Assembly (NCBI GenBank): GCA_019748335.1
Contig: JAIEPP010000650.1
Span: 1-35,864, forward strand
Direction of reading: 5' to 3'
Source: Xanthobacteraceae bacterium
GTDB lineage: Bacteria; Pseudomonadota; Alphaproteobacteria; Rhizobiales; Xanthobacteraceae
Length of the DNA: 35,864 nt
Shown: in pieces, positions 8,487-17,025 of the stretch
Position numbering within the stretch: the first letter of the stretch is position 1
How the letters are laid out: every line of letters begins with the position of its first letter
The notes under the pieces: model-generated
The model's input: only the letters and a program-made list of their open reading frames with translations
The model's database searches: none
Told to the model about the DNA's origin: nothing
Translations under genes and position numbers: made by a program

Positions 8487-9032
8487 TCAATCGCGGCGCC
8501 AGCCATCTGGGATATCTAAGCTCCGAACCGGCCGCGCTGGTACGCCGGCCACAACAGTTCTCGCCGGAACGTCCTCTGTCACGACTGATCCGGCCGCGAC
8601 CACGGCGTGGTCCCCGATCGTCACGCCGGGAAGGATTGTTGCGGATCGACCGACCCAAACGTTGACACCCAGACGAACTGGCGCGATCCGGGTAGGGCGC
8701 GACGGTTCCAGGGGATGGTAGTCAGAGTCAAAAATGGCCACCAAATCCCCAAGCCGGCAATCATCACCGATTATAATGCTATGATTTGCCACAATCGTAG
8801 CACCCGTGTTGATGAAGACACGCTCGCCAAGCACGAGGGAGCCTTTTGAGCCGGCGCCCAACTCGATTGGGATGGTTTTGCAGCGCAGGAGCAAGCGTCC
8901 ACACTTAATGGACCCGCCTGTGAGAATTATCGGGCGCCGCCCATCTACAGTCACGACGGCGGATCGCGCACCCGCCAATCGAAACAAGGCCGTTGCCCAT
9001 AAACTGTAGGGCACGTCACGAATCTTAATCAC
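8487..9032 (-). CDS. Hexapeptide-repeat (left-handed beta-helix) O-acyltransferase
   Basis: A 181-residue acyltransferase of the WbbJ/maltose acetyltransferase type. Hexapeptide repeats are visible: INTGATIVANHSIIIGDDCR, NVWVGRSATILPGVTIGDHA and VVAAGSVVTEDVPARTVVAG. The loop AIFDSDYHPL contains the His that acts as catalytic base in this family, and GVPARPVR is the usual C-terminal turn. It is expected to transfer an acetyl or similar acyl group from its CoA ester to a sugar hydroxyl, decorating the repeat unit in the cytoplasm. It is the only leftward gene in this part of the cluster and is convergent with the flavoprotein gene. The ATG start matches the family's usual length. Confidence 0.88.
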   Translation of the reverse strand: MIKIRDVPYSLWATALFRLAGARSAVVTVDGRRPIILTGGSIKCGRLLLRCKTIPIELGAGSKGSLVLGERVFINTGATIVANHSIIIGDDCRLGDLVAIFDSDYHPLEPSRPTRIAPVRLGVNVWVGRSATILPGVTIGDHAVVAAGSVVTEDVPARTVVAGVPARPVRSLDIPDGWRRD

Positions 9033-9075
9033 GGATCACTTCCCCTAAGGAGCGCGAAACGCACCGAGGCGGCTG

Positions 9076-9339
9076 CTAAATCAGCCTGTAACCAAGGGCG
9101 TAGAGACGATCAATGACCTCGTCAAGGGCGAAGCAGCCAACTTCATGGTCGAGCAGATATCGCGGCAGTTTGCGGTAAACAGAAATAGTCAATGGTTTCC
9201 AATCAACGGTTTTGAGGGTCTTCGACGTTGCAGGGTTAATCTTCGAATGTTGACGCCGGTCTCGCCAACGCTGCAAACTTTGCGTAAAATGCGGGAAATT
9301 CTGGAGAACGCCGCAGAGGTCGACAACGGCGACGATCAC
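9076..9339 (-). CDS. Possible small protein or relic, function unknown
   Basis: An 87-codon frame lying 43 bp upstream of the acyltransferase gene and in the same direction. The C-terminal half (KLPRYLLDHEVGCFALDEVIDRLYALGYRLI) reads like a real helix-rich protein end, vaguely like the tail of FkbM-type methyltransferases, but I cannot identify the family. The N-terminal half looks less protein-like and there is no clear ribosome site. It may be the 3' remnant of a larger gene now missing its beginning. The rest of 9033-9390 shows nothing else I can name. Confidence 0.25.
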   Translation of the reverse strand: MIVAVVDLCGVLQNFPHFTQSLQRWRDRRQHSKINPATSKTLKTVDWKPLTISVYRKLPRYLLDHEVGCFALDEVIDRLYALGYRLI

Positions 9340-9390
9340 CGGTAACCGTTTCGCTCCGTTCGGTCCGTCCCGCGGTTGCCAGTGTAACCG

Positions 9391-10743
9391 ATGCGAACAT
9401 CCGACGCGGTATTTTTACGACCGGAAGTGTGGTTCGGAATGCCAAATCTTATTAATCGTGCGGGGAAGTCGCGCCTCGCCAAACATGGTTCTCCGAGCAT
9501 GACGTTGCTGGCAATCATGCCGGCGTTCGCAATTTGTTACATTTTGCTGATCCTTCCGTTTTTTCCTGATGATGGGAAAGGGCGGGTCGAGAATATCCTG
9601 TTCTGGCCCATTTTGGCCGTGCTGGTACTAACGCTGGTTTTTCTGAATCGTACGCAGATTGACTACCGGTTTTTCCGTTCACTGCCGATCGCGAGCCTGA
9701 TCGCTTACCTTGTGTTCGCTGCTGCAAGCGTGACATGGGCCTTCAGCCCGGACTTCGCATTCAGTCGGCTGGTGGTGCAGGTGCTGGCGTTGATCGTTGT
9801 CGTCGCGCCATACGCGATTTCCGCAGCGGGGCGGTATGCAATTCAAGGCGTATATCTTTTTTACGTTCTCGCGCTTGCGCTCAGCGCTGTCTATGTCCTG
9901 ACGACCCCGCCGTCTCCGATCGGTCATCCCGGATATTTTACCCACAAGCAGGAGTTGGGTCTGCTTGCCGCGATCGGCGTTATTCTGTCGAGCTATGAGT
10001 TTTTTCAGGGCGGTTGGCGGCGTATTGTTGCCCCTGTCACGATAGGCTTGGCATTCTGGCTAGTATTTGAGAGCGAATCGAAAAGCGCGTTAGCGTTTGC
10101 TATCATCGCGTTGGTTGCTTCGTGGCTGATGTTGATGGTTTGCAAAAGAACCCGGCTGACGCCGGCGTTTATCGTCGCCGCTGTCGTGGTCACGTCCATG
10201 CTTGTGTCCAATCCGATCGAACGGTTGGGATATAGGCTGTACGGGGACGCCACGCTTACGGGCCGCACGGGAATATGGTCGTTCATCGAATATCAGATAT
10301 CTCAAAGACCCTGGTTCGGCTGGGGGTTCCATTCATATTACTTCGTACCGAATTCACCCCAGAATGAGGCGCCGGGGTTCATTAAATTTATGCCGTCGAG
10401 CCATAGTGGGTATAGGGAACTGAAGCTCGAGACAGGTCGGATCGGTTATTGGATTTTCCTGGTGCTTATCTACTCCTCCCTCCATTTGATCGAGCGAGTG
10501 AGGCGCGTAGATCCGGTGCGCGCAGGGTTGTATCTTTCCGTCCAGCTATTTGCAGTGCTTAGCAACCTGCTTGATTCCAGCTGGCTCGTCCTGACGCATT
10601 TCTGGTTACTTTACGTTATCGTGACCGCAGAAACAGTGCGCTCTTCATTGCTGAGCTCGGTGCGTGTTGCGACGCCGGTCGGTGCCGTGCCGGCCGTGCG
10701 GCGCGGACGCCCCCCACGGCTGACAAGCGGCGCTCCGCGCTGA
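9391..10743 (+). CDS. Wzy/O-antigen-ligase-like polysaccharide polymerase
   Basis: A polytopic membrane protein of up to 450 residues with about 10-12 hydrophobic segments. The O-antigen ligase/polymerase signature lies in the second half: a large periplasmic loop with GRTGIWSFIEYQISQRPWFG and WGFHSYYFV, then SSHSGYRELKLETGRIGYWI, where the conserved His/Gly and Arg residues of the Wzy_C domain occur. It is expected to polymerise lipid-linked repeat units in the periplasm, partnering the flippase and the Wzc-like protein here. The start is uncertain: ATG 9391, 9439 and 9499 are all in frame before the first membrane segment, and 9439 has GGAAG 11 bases upstream. The last 30 residues are basic and cytoplasmic. 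It is convergent with the pseudogene that ends at 10744. Confidence 0.85.
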   Translation: MRTSDAVFLRPEVWFGMPNLINRAGKSRLAKHGSPSMTLLAIMPAFAICYILLILPFFPDDGKGRVENILFWPILAVLVLTLVFLNRTQIDYRFFRSLPIASLIAYLVFAAASVTWAFSPDFAFSRLVVQVLALIVVVAPYAISAAGRYAIQGVYLFYVLALALSAVYVLTTPPSPIGHPGYFTHKQELGLLAAIGVILSSYEFFQGGWRRIVAPVTIGLAFWLVFESESKSALAFAIIALVASWLMLMVCKRTRLTPAFIVAAVVVTSMLVSNPIERLGYRLYGDATLTGRTGIWSFIEYQISQRPWFGWGFHSYYFVPNSPQNEAPGFIKFMPSSHSGYRELKLETGRIGYWIFLVLIYSSLHLIERVRRVDPVRAGLYLSVQLFAVLSNLLDSSWLVLTHFWLLYVIVTAETVRSSLLSSVRVATPVGAVPAVRRGRPPRLTSGAPR

Positions 10744-11859
10744 CTAGCCGGAGCGCGCCCACTCGACGAAGCGCCACAGCCCTGTGTGCCAATTGTAGTT
10801 GGTGCTGTCGAAGACTGTCGCTGCCCGCGCCGGTCCGATCGTCATCGCAGGCGAACTTAACATGCGCGCCTATCGCGCCGACTAAAGTGCGGGGTCAAGC
10901 AGGCAGCCGTCGCATGCCCACGCGCCCATCGCTTAGACGCGTTTTGGTGTGCCGAAGACAACGGCTTGATCCGTAGCGATGCCGACGCGGCTCCAGTTCT
11001 CGCCGTAATCGGTGCTTTTCAAGACTCCAGCGCCGGAGTTCCAAATCGAACCAGGCATGAAGGCGATGCCGCTCTTGTCGAGATCTGCATCTGCCGGTGT
11101 GGGTGCTCGTTGCTTTCGACCTTTGTCCACGTGCAACCCCGGTTGCTCGTCCGCCACGTTCCGAGTTTTCTGCCGGTGGCCTCGGCGGTCCAGATCCATG
11201 TATCGGCCGTCGTCCCGGCGCGCCGGTATCACTGAAAAAGATGAAGACCGTGCCGCCACTCTGATTCATGCCGTCAGAGATCGGGACTGCAGACCCATGT
11301 CATCCTTCATCAAAGCTCTGAACAATCGAGCTCCGCTGATGCCCGGTCATGAGCAAATGATTTGGATCTTAGGGATTGACGACGGGCGCGTTAGAAACCC
11401 TGGTAGTCCCCGCCAGGCGCCACACGACAGCTGGTCCACTCACGCCGCAATAGTTAGATTTCCAGAAAGCTACTCCGGTGCCGCGAACGCCCGGCCGAAT
11501 AAGGAATTGGAGGCTGTCCAGCCGGGCCCTGTGGCGCGACCTCCCGCGCCAATGACCCCGGTTCCGCCATGCCCGGAATTGATCGGGCCGGACCATGTGA
11601 GGCCATAGTCGACCGACTTCCAAACGCCTTGACAATGAAACTGCGCAAGAAGTTCCGGCGCTTAAGATCGGCCGCCATGGGTGACCGAGCCGTAATTCTA
11701 GCACGAGAGCACATTCACCAGCTCGGCCCCGACGGGCGTGACGTCGGTCCACGTCTCGTGGGCGAGGACTGCCACTGGCTCGGCTGCCCGGCATCAGATG
11801 GTAGGTTAAGCAAAAACGCGCAGGACAAAGGCCATGGTGCTAACGAATTTGTGCATCAT
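10744..11859 (-). pseudogene. Decayed Asp-box (BNR/sialidase-like repeat) protein gene
   Basis: Translating the minus strand across frames recovers a collinear relic. It starts at ATG 11859 with a signal-like MMHKFVSTMAFVLRVFA, then ETWTDVTPVGAELVN, LAQFHCQGVWKSVDYGLTW, DPNHLLMTGHQ, GMNQSGGTVFIFFSDTG, GVLKSTDYGENWSRVG, AVVFGTPKRV and GAWACDGCLLDP, ending near TGLWRFVEWARSG at a TAG (10746-10744). Two clear Asp boxes (S-x-D-x-G-x-x-W) mark a BNR beta-propeller. I count about ten in-frame stops (after LRVFA, LSC, AAPE and KRV, among others) and at least three frameshifts. The intact protein would have been about 370 residues and probably secreted. It is clearly non-functional; short frames on both strands here are artefacts. 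What the ancestor bound or cut is unknown. Confidence 0.82.
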
Positions 11860-11976
11860 TAACCCTACCACAAAACGGGACTCCGGCCTCCGCGGGGGCG
11901 CAGAACTCCGAAACTTAGAGATGGTAGTAGTGCGTTCGTCTAAACAGTGCGCCTGGTAACGGCGGGGCCCGATGAC

Positions 11977-13059
11977 ATGAGCAAGCGCGTGGTGTTGACG
12001 GTGTCGGGCGTTATTGCTGCGGATATTCGCCAACAGATCGAGAGCGGAAAGCGTCCAAGAGCCGACTACTTGGAGCTCGCGAATAGCTTCAATGCCGAGC
12101 TTCTCGACTATGCCGCGGCGCGAACGATCGCGGGTCGAGTGGGCACGGTGCTTGAGAAGCTCGCTGGTCCCAATGTGGTTCTGGCCTACGCCTGCTGGAA
12201 GATCCGCAAAAGTTGTCAGGCGATCGTTACAGATGGAGAGCAAGTTGGGCTTCCGCTGGCCGCGTTTCTTAAGTTCACACCTGGCACGCGGCCGTGCCAT
12301 CTAATGATCGTGCATGTCCTTTCCGAGCCAAAGAAGACAGCCTTTCTGGACTGGCTGGGCGTGCAAAGCGCTATTGATCGCTTTATAGCCTACAGCCGTT
12401 GGCAACAACGGTTCATAATGGAACGCTGGAAACTCAATAAAGATCGAGTGCTGTGGACCCCCTTCATGGTCGACCAGGAATTTTTCTCACCCGACAGGGT
12501 CACGTCAAGTCGCGCAGCGCGTCTGCAGATCTGTGCCGTGGGGCTGGAACGTCGCGATTATGAAACCCTGTTGCGCGCAGTAGCGGATATCGACGTACAG
12601 GTCGTGATCGCTGCCGCGTCGCCTTGGGCCAAACATGCCGAGGGGGTTGCGACATCGAACATTCCGAACAACGTCATAGTGCGGAAATTCACACAGTACG
12701 AGTTGCGTCAGCTCTACGCCGACAGTTGCTTTTTGGTCATGCCGCTGGAGAACGTAAAGTTCCAGGCTGGCGTTACTGCAATCCTGGAAGGCATGGCGAT
12801 GGGAAAGGCGGTGATTTGTTCCCGTGTTCCCGGCCAAACCGATGTCGTGGTCGATGGGGAAAACGGGCGCTACGTGCCGCCAGGAGATCCCGCGATTTTG
12901 CGCACCGAGATACGCCGGTTGCTATCCGACTTGGAGGAAGCCGACAGATTGGGCGCAAACGGACGCAAGCTGATTGAATGCGAGATGAATCTCGATCTTT
13001 ATTCGCAGCGGCTGGCCGGTTACCTAAGCGATGCGGTTCACGCCGACAAGCGACACTAG
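11977..13059 (+). CDS. Family 4 (GT-B) glycosyltransferase
   Basis: A glycosyltransferase of about 360 residues with a two-domain GT-B layout. The N-terminal strand RVVLTVSGVI is followed by an acceptor domain. The C-terminal donor domain has LQICAVGLERRDYETLLRAV, NVIVRKFTQYELRQLYADS and the GT4-type tail FQAGVTAILEGMAMGKAVI then PGQTDVVVDGENGRYVPPGD. The EX7E signature is only partly met: the second Glu (ILEGMA) is present, while the first position has FQAG, as in some diverged GT4 proteins. I prefer ATG 11977, with GGGG about 9 bases upstream, to the GTG at 11947. It begins a co-directional run (GT4, GT2, Wzc-like, GH9, acyltransferase). Donor and acceptor are unknown. Confidence 0.85.
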   Translation: MSKRVVLTVSGVIAADIRQQIESGKRPRADYLELANSFNAELLDYAAARTIAGRVGTVLEKLAGPNVVLAYACWKIRKSCQAIVTDGEQVGLPLAAFLKFTPGTRPCHLMIVHVLSEPKKTAFLDWLGVQSAIDRFIAYSRWQQRFIMERWKLNKDRVLWTPFMVDQEFFSPDRVTSSRAARLQICAVGLERRDYETLLRAVADIDVQVVIAAASPWAKHAEGVATSNIPNNVIVRKFTQYELRQLYADSCFLVMPLENVKFQAGVTAILEGMAMGKAVICSRVPGQTDVVVDGENGRYVPPGDPAILRTEIRRLLSDLEEADRLGANGRKLIECEMNLDLYSQRLAGYLSDAVHADKRH

Positions 13060-13184
13060 AACCAAGCTGCTGGCTTTGGCTTCTGTAATGCAGGCATAAA
13101 GCCCTAGGTATAAGAGCTCGATGAAATGGGCCGATCAATTAATTTCAGTTCTGTTGTGATAGCAGGAGCTTGCGTTATACTAGA

Positions 13185-14255
13185 ATGATTGCAGAAAATG
13201 GAATGCGGAGTTTGGGCCCCGGTCCTGTGTCGAGCTCACGCCAACAGATTCAAGGCGCCGAACCTGTGCAACGTCCCTACTTTAGTGTCGTGGTGCCGAC
13301 GTACAATCGTCTTGGCAGACTGCGGCATGTTATCGCGGGCTTTGAAAATCAGACCTATTCATCGGACGGTTATGAAGTCATTGTCATCTCCGACGGCTCG
13401 ACGGACGGCACCGACGCTTATTTGGAAACGCTTCGCACTACCATCAAGCTGCGGTGGCTGACGCAAGCCAATCAAGGGCCCGCGGCCGCGCGCAATGCGG
13501 GCGTCCGCACAGCGGTCGGCGAGTTTATTGTCTTCATCGATGACGACGTCGTGCCTGAGCCGACATTGCTGGAGGAGCATGCCCGTTCACACCGCGAGGC
13601 AGGCCTCGACGTCGTGGTCCTTGGGCCGCTGCTCACTCCGGAGGGCTTCGAAATGGCTCCTTGGGTGCGCTGGGAACAGGAGATGCTGATGAAGCAGTAC
13701 AGGGCCATGCTGAAAGGGGACTGGTCAGCGTCGGCTCGGCAATTTTATACGGGCAATGCATCGGTTCGCCGGAGCCATATTCTCGCCGTGGGCGGTTTCG
13801 ACGAGGATTTTCGTCGCGCCGAGGATGTTGAACTTGCATACCGGCTCGCGAGCGATGGCCTCGAATTTGTCTTCAATATCAAAGCGGCAGGCATGCATTT
13901 TGCTGACCGCAGCTATCGGGCGTGGCTCGATATGGCATATTCCTATGGCCGCAACGACGTGATATTCGCGCGAGATCGAAATCAACAATGGCTGCTGTCG
14001 ACGATCCACCGTGAGTTTCTGGATCGTCATTTCTTGATCCGTTCGCTTGTGCGGTTGTGCAAGGGGCGATCACAACTAAACCGATTAACCAGTTCGTTGC
14101 TGAAATTTGCTGCGGATAGTGCGACGCTACTGAGCGCCAGCGTTGTCGAGGGGCAAGCTTACAGTGGGTTATTCAACCTGCAGTACTACAATGGCTTCAT
14201 CAACGAACTGAATGATGCGCAGTTTCTATTCAAGGATCTGGAGGATCCTAGCTAG
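13185..14255 (+). CDS. Family 2 (GT-A) glycosyltransferase
   Basis: A GT2 enzyme of about 356 residues with a canonical GT-A core: YFSVVVPTYNRLGRLRHVI, then VIVISDGSTDGTDAYLETL, NQGPAAARNAGVRTAVGEF, and the metal-binding motif in IVFIDDDVVPEPTLL. GNASVRRSHILAVGGFDEDF and RAEDVELAYRL give the acceptor-side ED motif with the likely catalytic base. It is more typical of mainstream GT2 than the paralogues at 3058 and 6157. Start choice is weak: ATG 13185 or 13203, or TTG 13170; an AGGAG at 13164-13168 is 16 bases from 13185. It lies downstream of the GT4 gene with about 125 bp between them. It is expected to add a sugar to the lipid-linked repeat unit. Confidence 0.88.
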   Translation: MIAENGMRSLGPGPVSSSRQQIQGAEPVQRPYFSVVVPTYNRLGRLRHVIAGFENQTYSSDGYEVIVISDGSTDGTDAYLETLRTTIKLRWLTQANQGPAAARNAGVRTAVGEFIVFIDDDVVPEPTLLEEHARSHREAGLDVVVLGPLLTPEGFEMAPWVRWEQEMLMKQYRAMLKGDWSASARQFYTGNASVRRSHILAVGGFDEDFRRAEDVELAYRLASDGLEFVFNIKAAGMHFADRSYRAWLDMAYSYGRNDVIFARDRNQQWLLSTIHREFLDRHFLIRSLVRLCKGRSQLNRLTSSLLKFAADSATLLSASVVEGQAYSGLFNLQYYNGFINELNDAQFLFKDLEDPS

Positions 14256-14661
14256 CGCACCTCTGTAAAACATGAGGCCGCTGTGCGAACGGCGTCTTTG
14301 TGCTTGCTGGCGGCCGGTGGCCAGCCGTCTGCCGATCTCATGCGTGCAGGGAAACAGACGTTGCAATCGCCGAATTCGAAGATGAAATGAATTCATATTC
14401 ATGCAAGTCAGTGCGCTGGCATCATTGCAAGCTTTGGCATTTTATGCGGGAACTAGTTATGCGGGATTTAGCCGTTGTTTACACTACGTAACTTGATAAT
14501 TAACTTCATCGTTGCGATGAGCTTTCCAGCGGCTTGTGCCTCTAGTCTGGAGGTGCAACTATGCCTGCGATCCCCGTTGGCAACCGGCATGTTGTGTCCG
14601 GACGGTGAACCGCCTGTGATGATAATCGCGACGGCTACAATCATTGAGTTTAGGCAATTCC
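14256..14661. other. Intergenic leader of the wzc-like gene
   Basis: About 405 bp without a convincing gene. A 66-codon frame starting with TTG at 14475 has a signal-like hydrophobic stretch but overlaps the next gene and lacks a ribosome site. The stretch is AT-richer than its surroundings around 14380-14510 and likely carries the promoter for the wzc-like gene. GATAAT at 14495-14500 could be a -10 box, but no matching -35 at normal spacing was found. Confidence 0.45.
14382..14402. promoter_or_regulatory. AT-rich near-palindrome upstream of the wzc-like gene
   Basis: A perfect 10-bp palindrome, ATGAATTCAT (14387-14396), is flanked by ATGAA on the left and TTCAT on the right, extending the symmetry with one base of asymmetry. 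CGAATTCG, another palindrome, lies about 10 bp upstream. This sits about 260 bp before the wzc-like start and could be a regulator site. No known regulator is assigned. Confidence 0.3.
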
Positions 14662-16881
14662 ATGATGTCGACTGAATACGGTACGACAGACGAGGTTTCT
14701 CAAAAGCCCTCGGGACGTGCACAGCCCGACATTGCGGACCTGGCCGGAATCGCGCGCCGGGGTTGGTACTACATGGTTGCGGGCACGTTCCTCGGGCTGC
14801 TTGCGGCGTTGGCGGTGCTTTCCACGATGCCTCCTGTCTACAAGGCAAGCTCCCGAATCGCGTTCGAGAGATCGCTAGCGCGGTATATGCAGACCAATAA
14901 GGTTAGCAACGAGCCTATTATCGAGGACTACGACACGTTTGGGCAGACCTACGTGATTTCCTCCGAAGGGATCCTGTTGAAGGCCATTAGAACTTTAGGA
15001 TTAGCGAGCGACCCTGATTTCGTCGGAGAAAAGGACAACGAAGGTGGCGCCAGTTCGCACGTTCGCGGTCTGCTTCGAAACACCGCCCAAGCCTTGGGTT
15101 TCTCGAAAGAGCCGGCTGCGAGCCCGCGCAAGGATCCGGAGAAGATCGCCTTTGACAACGTCGTTCGCGATCTGACAGTCACGAGGGAGGATGTGCCGAG
15201 CGTCATCTCGATTGCTTTTTCGTTGAAGGATCCGGTGAAGGCCGCAACGATTGTGAATGCGGTCGTCGACAGTTACATGGAGGCCAACCTTGCCAGCAAA
15301 GTCTCATCGACCAAGGTGGCCGGCAAGGTTATGCAGGAGCGTGTCGAAGAACTTAAGCAGCAAGCCCTCGCAGCGGAGCGCGCGCGCGATGACTTCAGGG
15401 CTGCCAACAAACTGCAGGGCAGCGGCATTGACGGGCTTTCGCACGGTCATCTAGCCATTCTTGGGACCAATCTGACGAATTCACGCCTCGCGCTGGCTGA
15501 GTCAAAGAATCGAGTGGAGCGGATCGCCAAGGATCCGGATGCAGCAGCTGTTTTCACGGCAGATAACGAGCTCATTTCCAAGCAACGTCAGGAGCTCATG
15601 AGTCTTTCAATACGTGCCAAGGATATCGAGAAGCGTGTCGGAAAAGACCATCAGGCTGCGGTCAAGATCCGCACCCGCATGGATGAAGTGCGCGAAGCGA
15701 TTGCCGAAGAGCAGAAGCGCATCTCGGGAAATTTCACCAAGGAGTACGAGCTTGCACGTGACCGGTATGACCAGATCTCGACGGCAGTTTCGGGCGAGTT
15801 AAGCAGCGAAGGGGACCAGGGTAAAGTACTCAGCGAACTGCGTGGGCTTGAGAAGGCAGCGGACGCGCTTCGGGCCCAGTACGATAATGCGCTACGGGAT
15901 GTTAGCGAGACAAGCAGGGCTGACGCGCAGCCTTCCATCATGCCGGACGCCCAAGTCTTGATGCGTGCGGCACCCCCGACGCAAACCGAGGCTTCCAAAA
16001 AGCGCTGGTTAATTCTGGCCGGCGGGTCTTTCTTGGGCTTTTTGCTGGGAGGTTGCTTTCTCCTAAAGAAGGATTTCCCCTTCGGTGTCTTTAGAACACC
16101 CAAGCAGGTGACCGACGTGACCGGGATATTCTGCGGTGTCTTGCCGGCGGTCGAGGGCGCCGAAGAGCGCGCGGCCGTACAGACCGGCGAGTATGCTTTG
16201 AGCGCTCCCTATTCGCGGTTCGTCGAGACGCTGCGCAGTGTCTGGTCCCTGATAAATGGCGCTCAGGTGAAGTCGGGTGCGAAAGTGGTTTGTGTCATGT
16301 CTTCGCTTCCCGGCGAAGGCAAGACGACTGTGGCGACCAATCTGGCGGCACATTTCGCACGCAATTCGACGACGCGCGTGCTCCTTGTCGATGCAGACAT
16401 GCACCACCCATCGCTTACCAAGAGAGTAGCGCCGGACGCGAAGATTGGTCTGAAGGAGGCGCTGGCGGAACCGAAGGCTCTCTCGAAATTCGTGATAAGG
16501 AAGGAGCGATTAAATCTGGACGTTCTGCCCTGTCCGATCTCCCAACGGGTGCGCAATGCGGCAGAGTTGCTCGGAAGCGCGGAGATGACGCAGCTGGTCG
16601 ATACGGCACGGGAGGCCTATGATTTGGTGATCATCGAAGTGCCTCCCATTTCGGCGGTCGTCGACTACAAGATGATCGCACGAAACTGCGACCGTTTCGT
16701 TTTCGTCGTCGAGTGGGGAAAAACGAGTCAGCGCATGGTCCTTGAATGTCTCGAGGACGCTTCGTCGTTTACGGATCGCATTGCGTGCATCGTTCTCAAC
16801 AAGGTTGATCCTTCCTCACTGCGGAGCATTGAGCGTTACAAGGGTGAACGTTTGTACGATTACTATAGCGATCAGAAGTGA
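14662..16881 (+). CDS. Wzc-like polysaccharide co-polymerase with tyrosine autokinase domain
   Basis: A 739-residue inner-membrane protein joining a Wzz chain-length domain to a bacterial tyrosine kinase. The first membrane segment follows GIARRGWYYM, then MPPVYKASSRIAFER starts a long periplasmic coiled region. The second membrane segment is WLILAGGSFLGFLLGGCFLL. The cytoplasmic kinase has Walker A SSLPGEGKTTVATN (Lys554), Walker A' VLLVDADMHHPS and Walker B DLVIIEVPP. The C-terminal tail YKGERLYDYYSDQK carries the Tyr cluster used for autophosphorylation. It sets chain length together with Wzy. The ATG pair 14662/14665 is preferred; an upstream TTG at 14644 is unlikely. The N-terminal coding sequence is an inverted near-copy of the gene at the left edge. 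Confidence 0.93.
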   Translation: MMSTEYGTTDEVSQKPSGRAQPDIADLAGIARRGWYYMVAGTFLGLLAALAVLSTMPPVYKASSRIAFERSLARYMQTNKVSNEPIIEDYDTFGQTYVISSEGILLKAIRTLGLASDPDFVGEKDNEGGASSHVRGLLRNTAQALGFSKEPAASPRKDPEKIAFDNVVRDLTVTREDVPSVISIAFSLKDPVKAATIVNAVVDSYMEANLASKVSSTKVAGKVMQERVEELKQQALAAERARDDFRAANKLQGSGIDGLSHGHLAILGTNLTNSRLALAESKNRVERIAKDPDAAAVFTADNELISKQRQELMSLSIRAKDIEKRVGKDHQAAVKIRTRMDEVREAIAEEQKRISGNFTKEYELARDRYDQISTAVSGELSSEGDQGKVLSELRGLEKAADALRAQYDNALRDVSETSRADAQPSIMPDAQVLMRAAPPTQTEASKKRWLILAGGSFLGFLLGGCFLLKKDFPFGVFRTPKQVTDVTGIFCGVLPAVEGAEERAAVQTGEYALSAPYSRFVETLRSVWSLINGAQVKSGAKVVCVMSSLPGEGKTTVATNLAAHFARNSTTRVLLVDADMHHPSLTKRVAPDAKIGLKEALAEPKALSKFVIRKERLNLDVLPCPISQRVRNAAELLGSAEMTQLVDTAREAYDLVIIEVPPISAVVDYKMIARNCDRFVFVVEWGKTSQRMVLECLEDASSFTDRIACIVLNKVDPSSLRSIERYKGERLYDYYSDQK
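14817..15138 (+). repeat. Inverted repeat arm 2 (wzc-like coding sequence)
   Basis: Reverse-complement partner of bases 1-322, about 93% identical by hand count. It covers the end of the first membrane segment and the start of the periplasmic domain, including the codons for NTAQALGFSKEPAA. The identical stretch runs to 15138 only because the other arm is cut by the window; the true repeat is likely longer. Confidence 0.9.
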
Positions 16882-16897
16882 GCCTAAGACCGCTCAC
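16878..16897 (+). terminator. Weak hairpin overlapping the wzc-like stop codon
   Basis: GTGAGC (16878-16883) and GCTCAC (16892-16897) form a perfect 6-bp stem with an 8-base loop, beginning in the TGA stop region. It is followed by GCCTTAATATT rather than a run of T, so as an intrinsic terminator it is weak. It may instead limit 3' decay or attenuate read-through into the glucanase gene. Confidence 0.3.
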
Positions 16898-17025
16898 GCC
16901 TTAATATTCGGCTGCCGATCCGAGCGCTGGAGAACGAGAATCGATGCGGGTAACGGTGTTCGAGGCGAGGTCCGTACGTGCTGGAGACGTGACGCCAGCG
17001 TCCGCGCAGGAGGTGAGGTCCTAGA

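Noticed and set aside
11012..11608. 198-codon plus-strand open frame
   Set aside because: It covers the antisense of the decayed Asp-box gene; composition is Arg/Pro-rich with no motif, and the minus-strand relic explains the region.
14475..14675. 66-codon frame with a signal-like start before the wzc-like gene
   Set aside because: It needs a TTG start without a ribosome site and overlaps the wzc-like start; it could be chance in AT-richer DNA.
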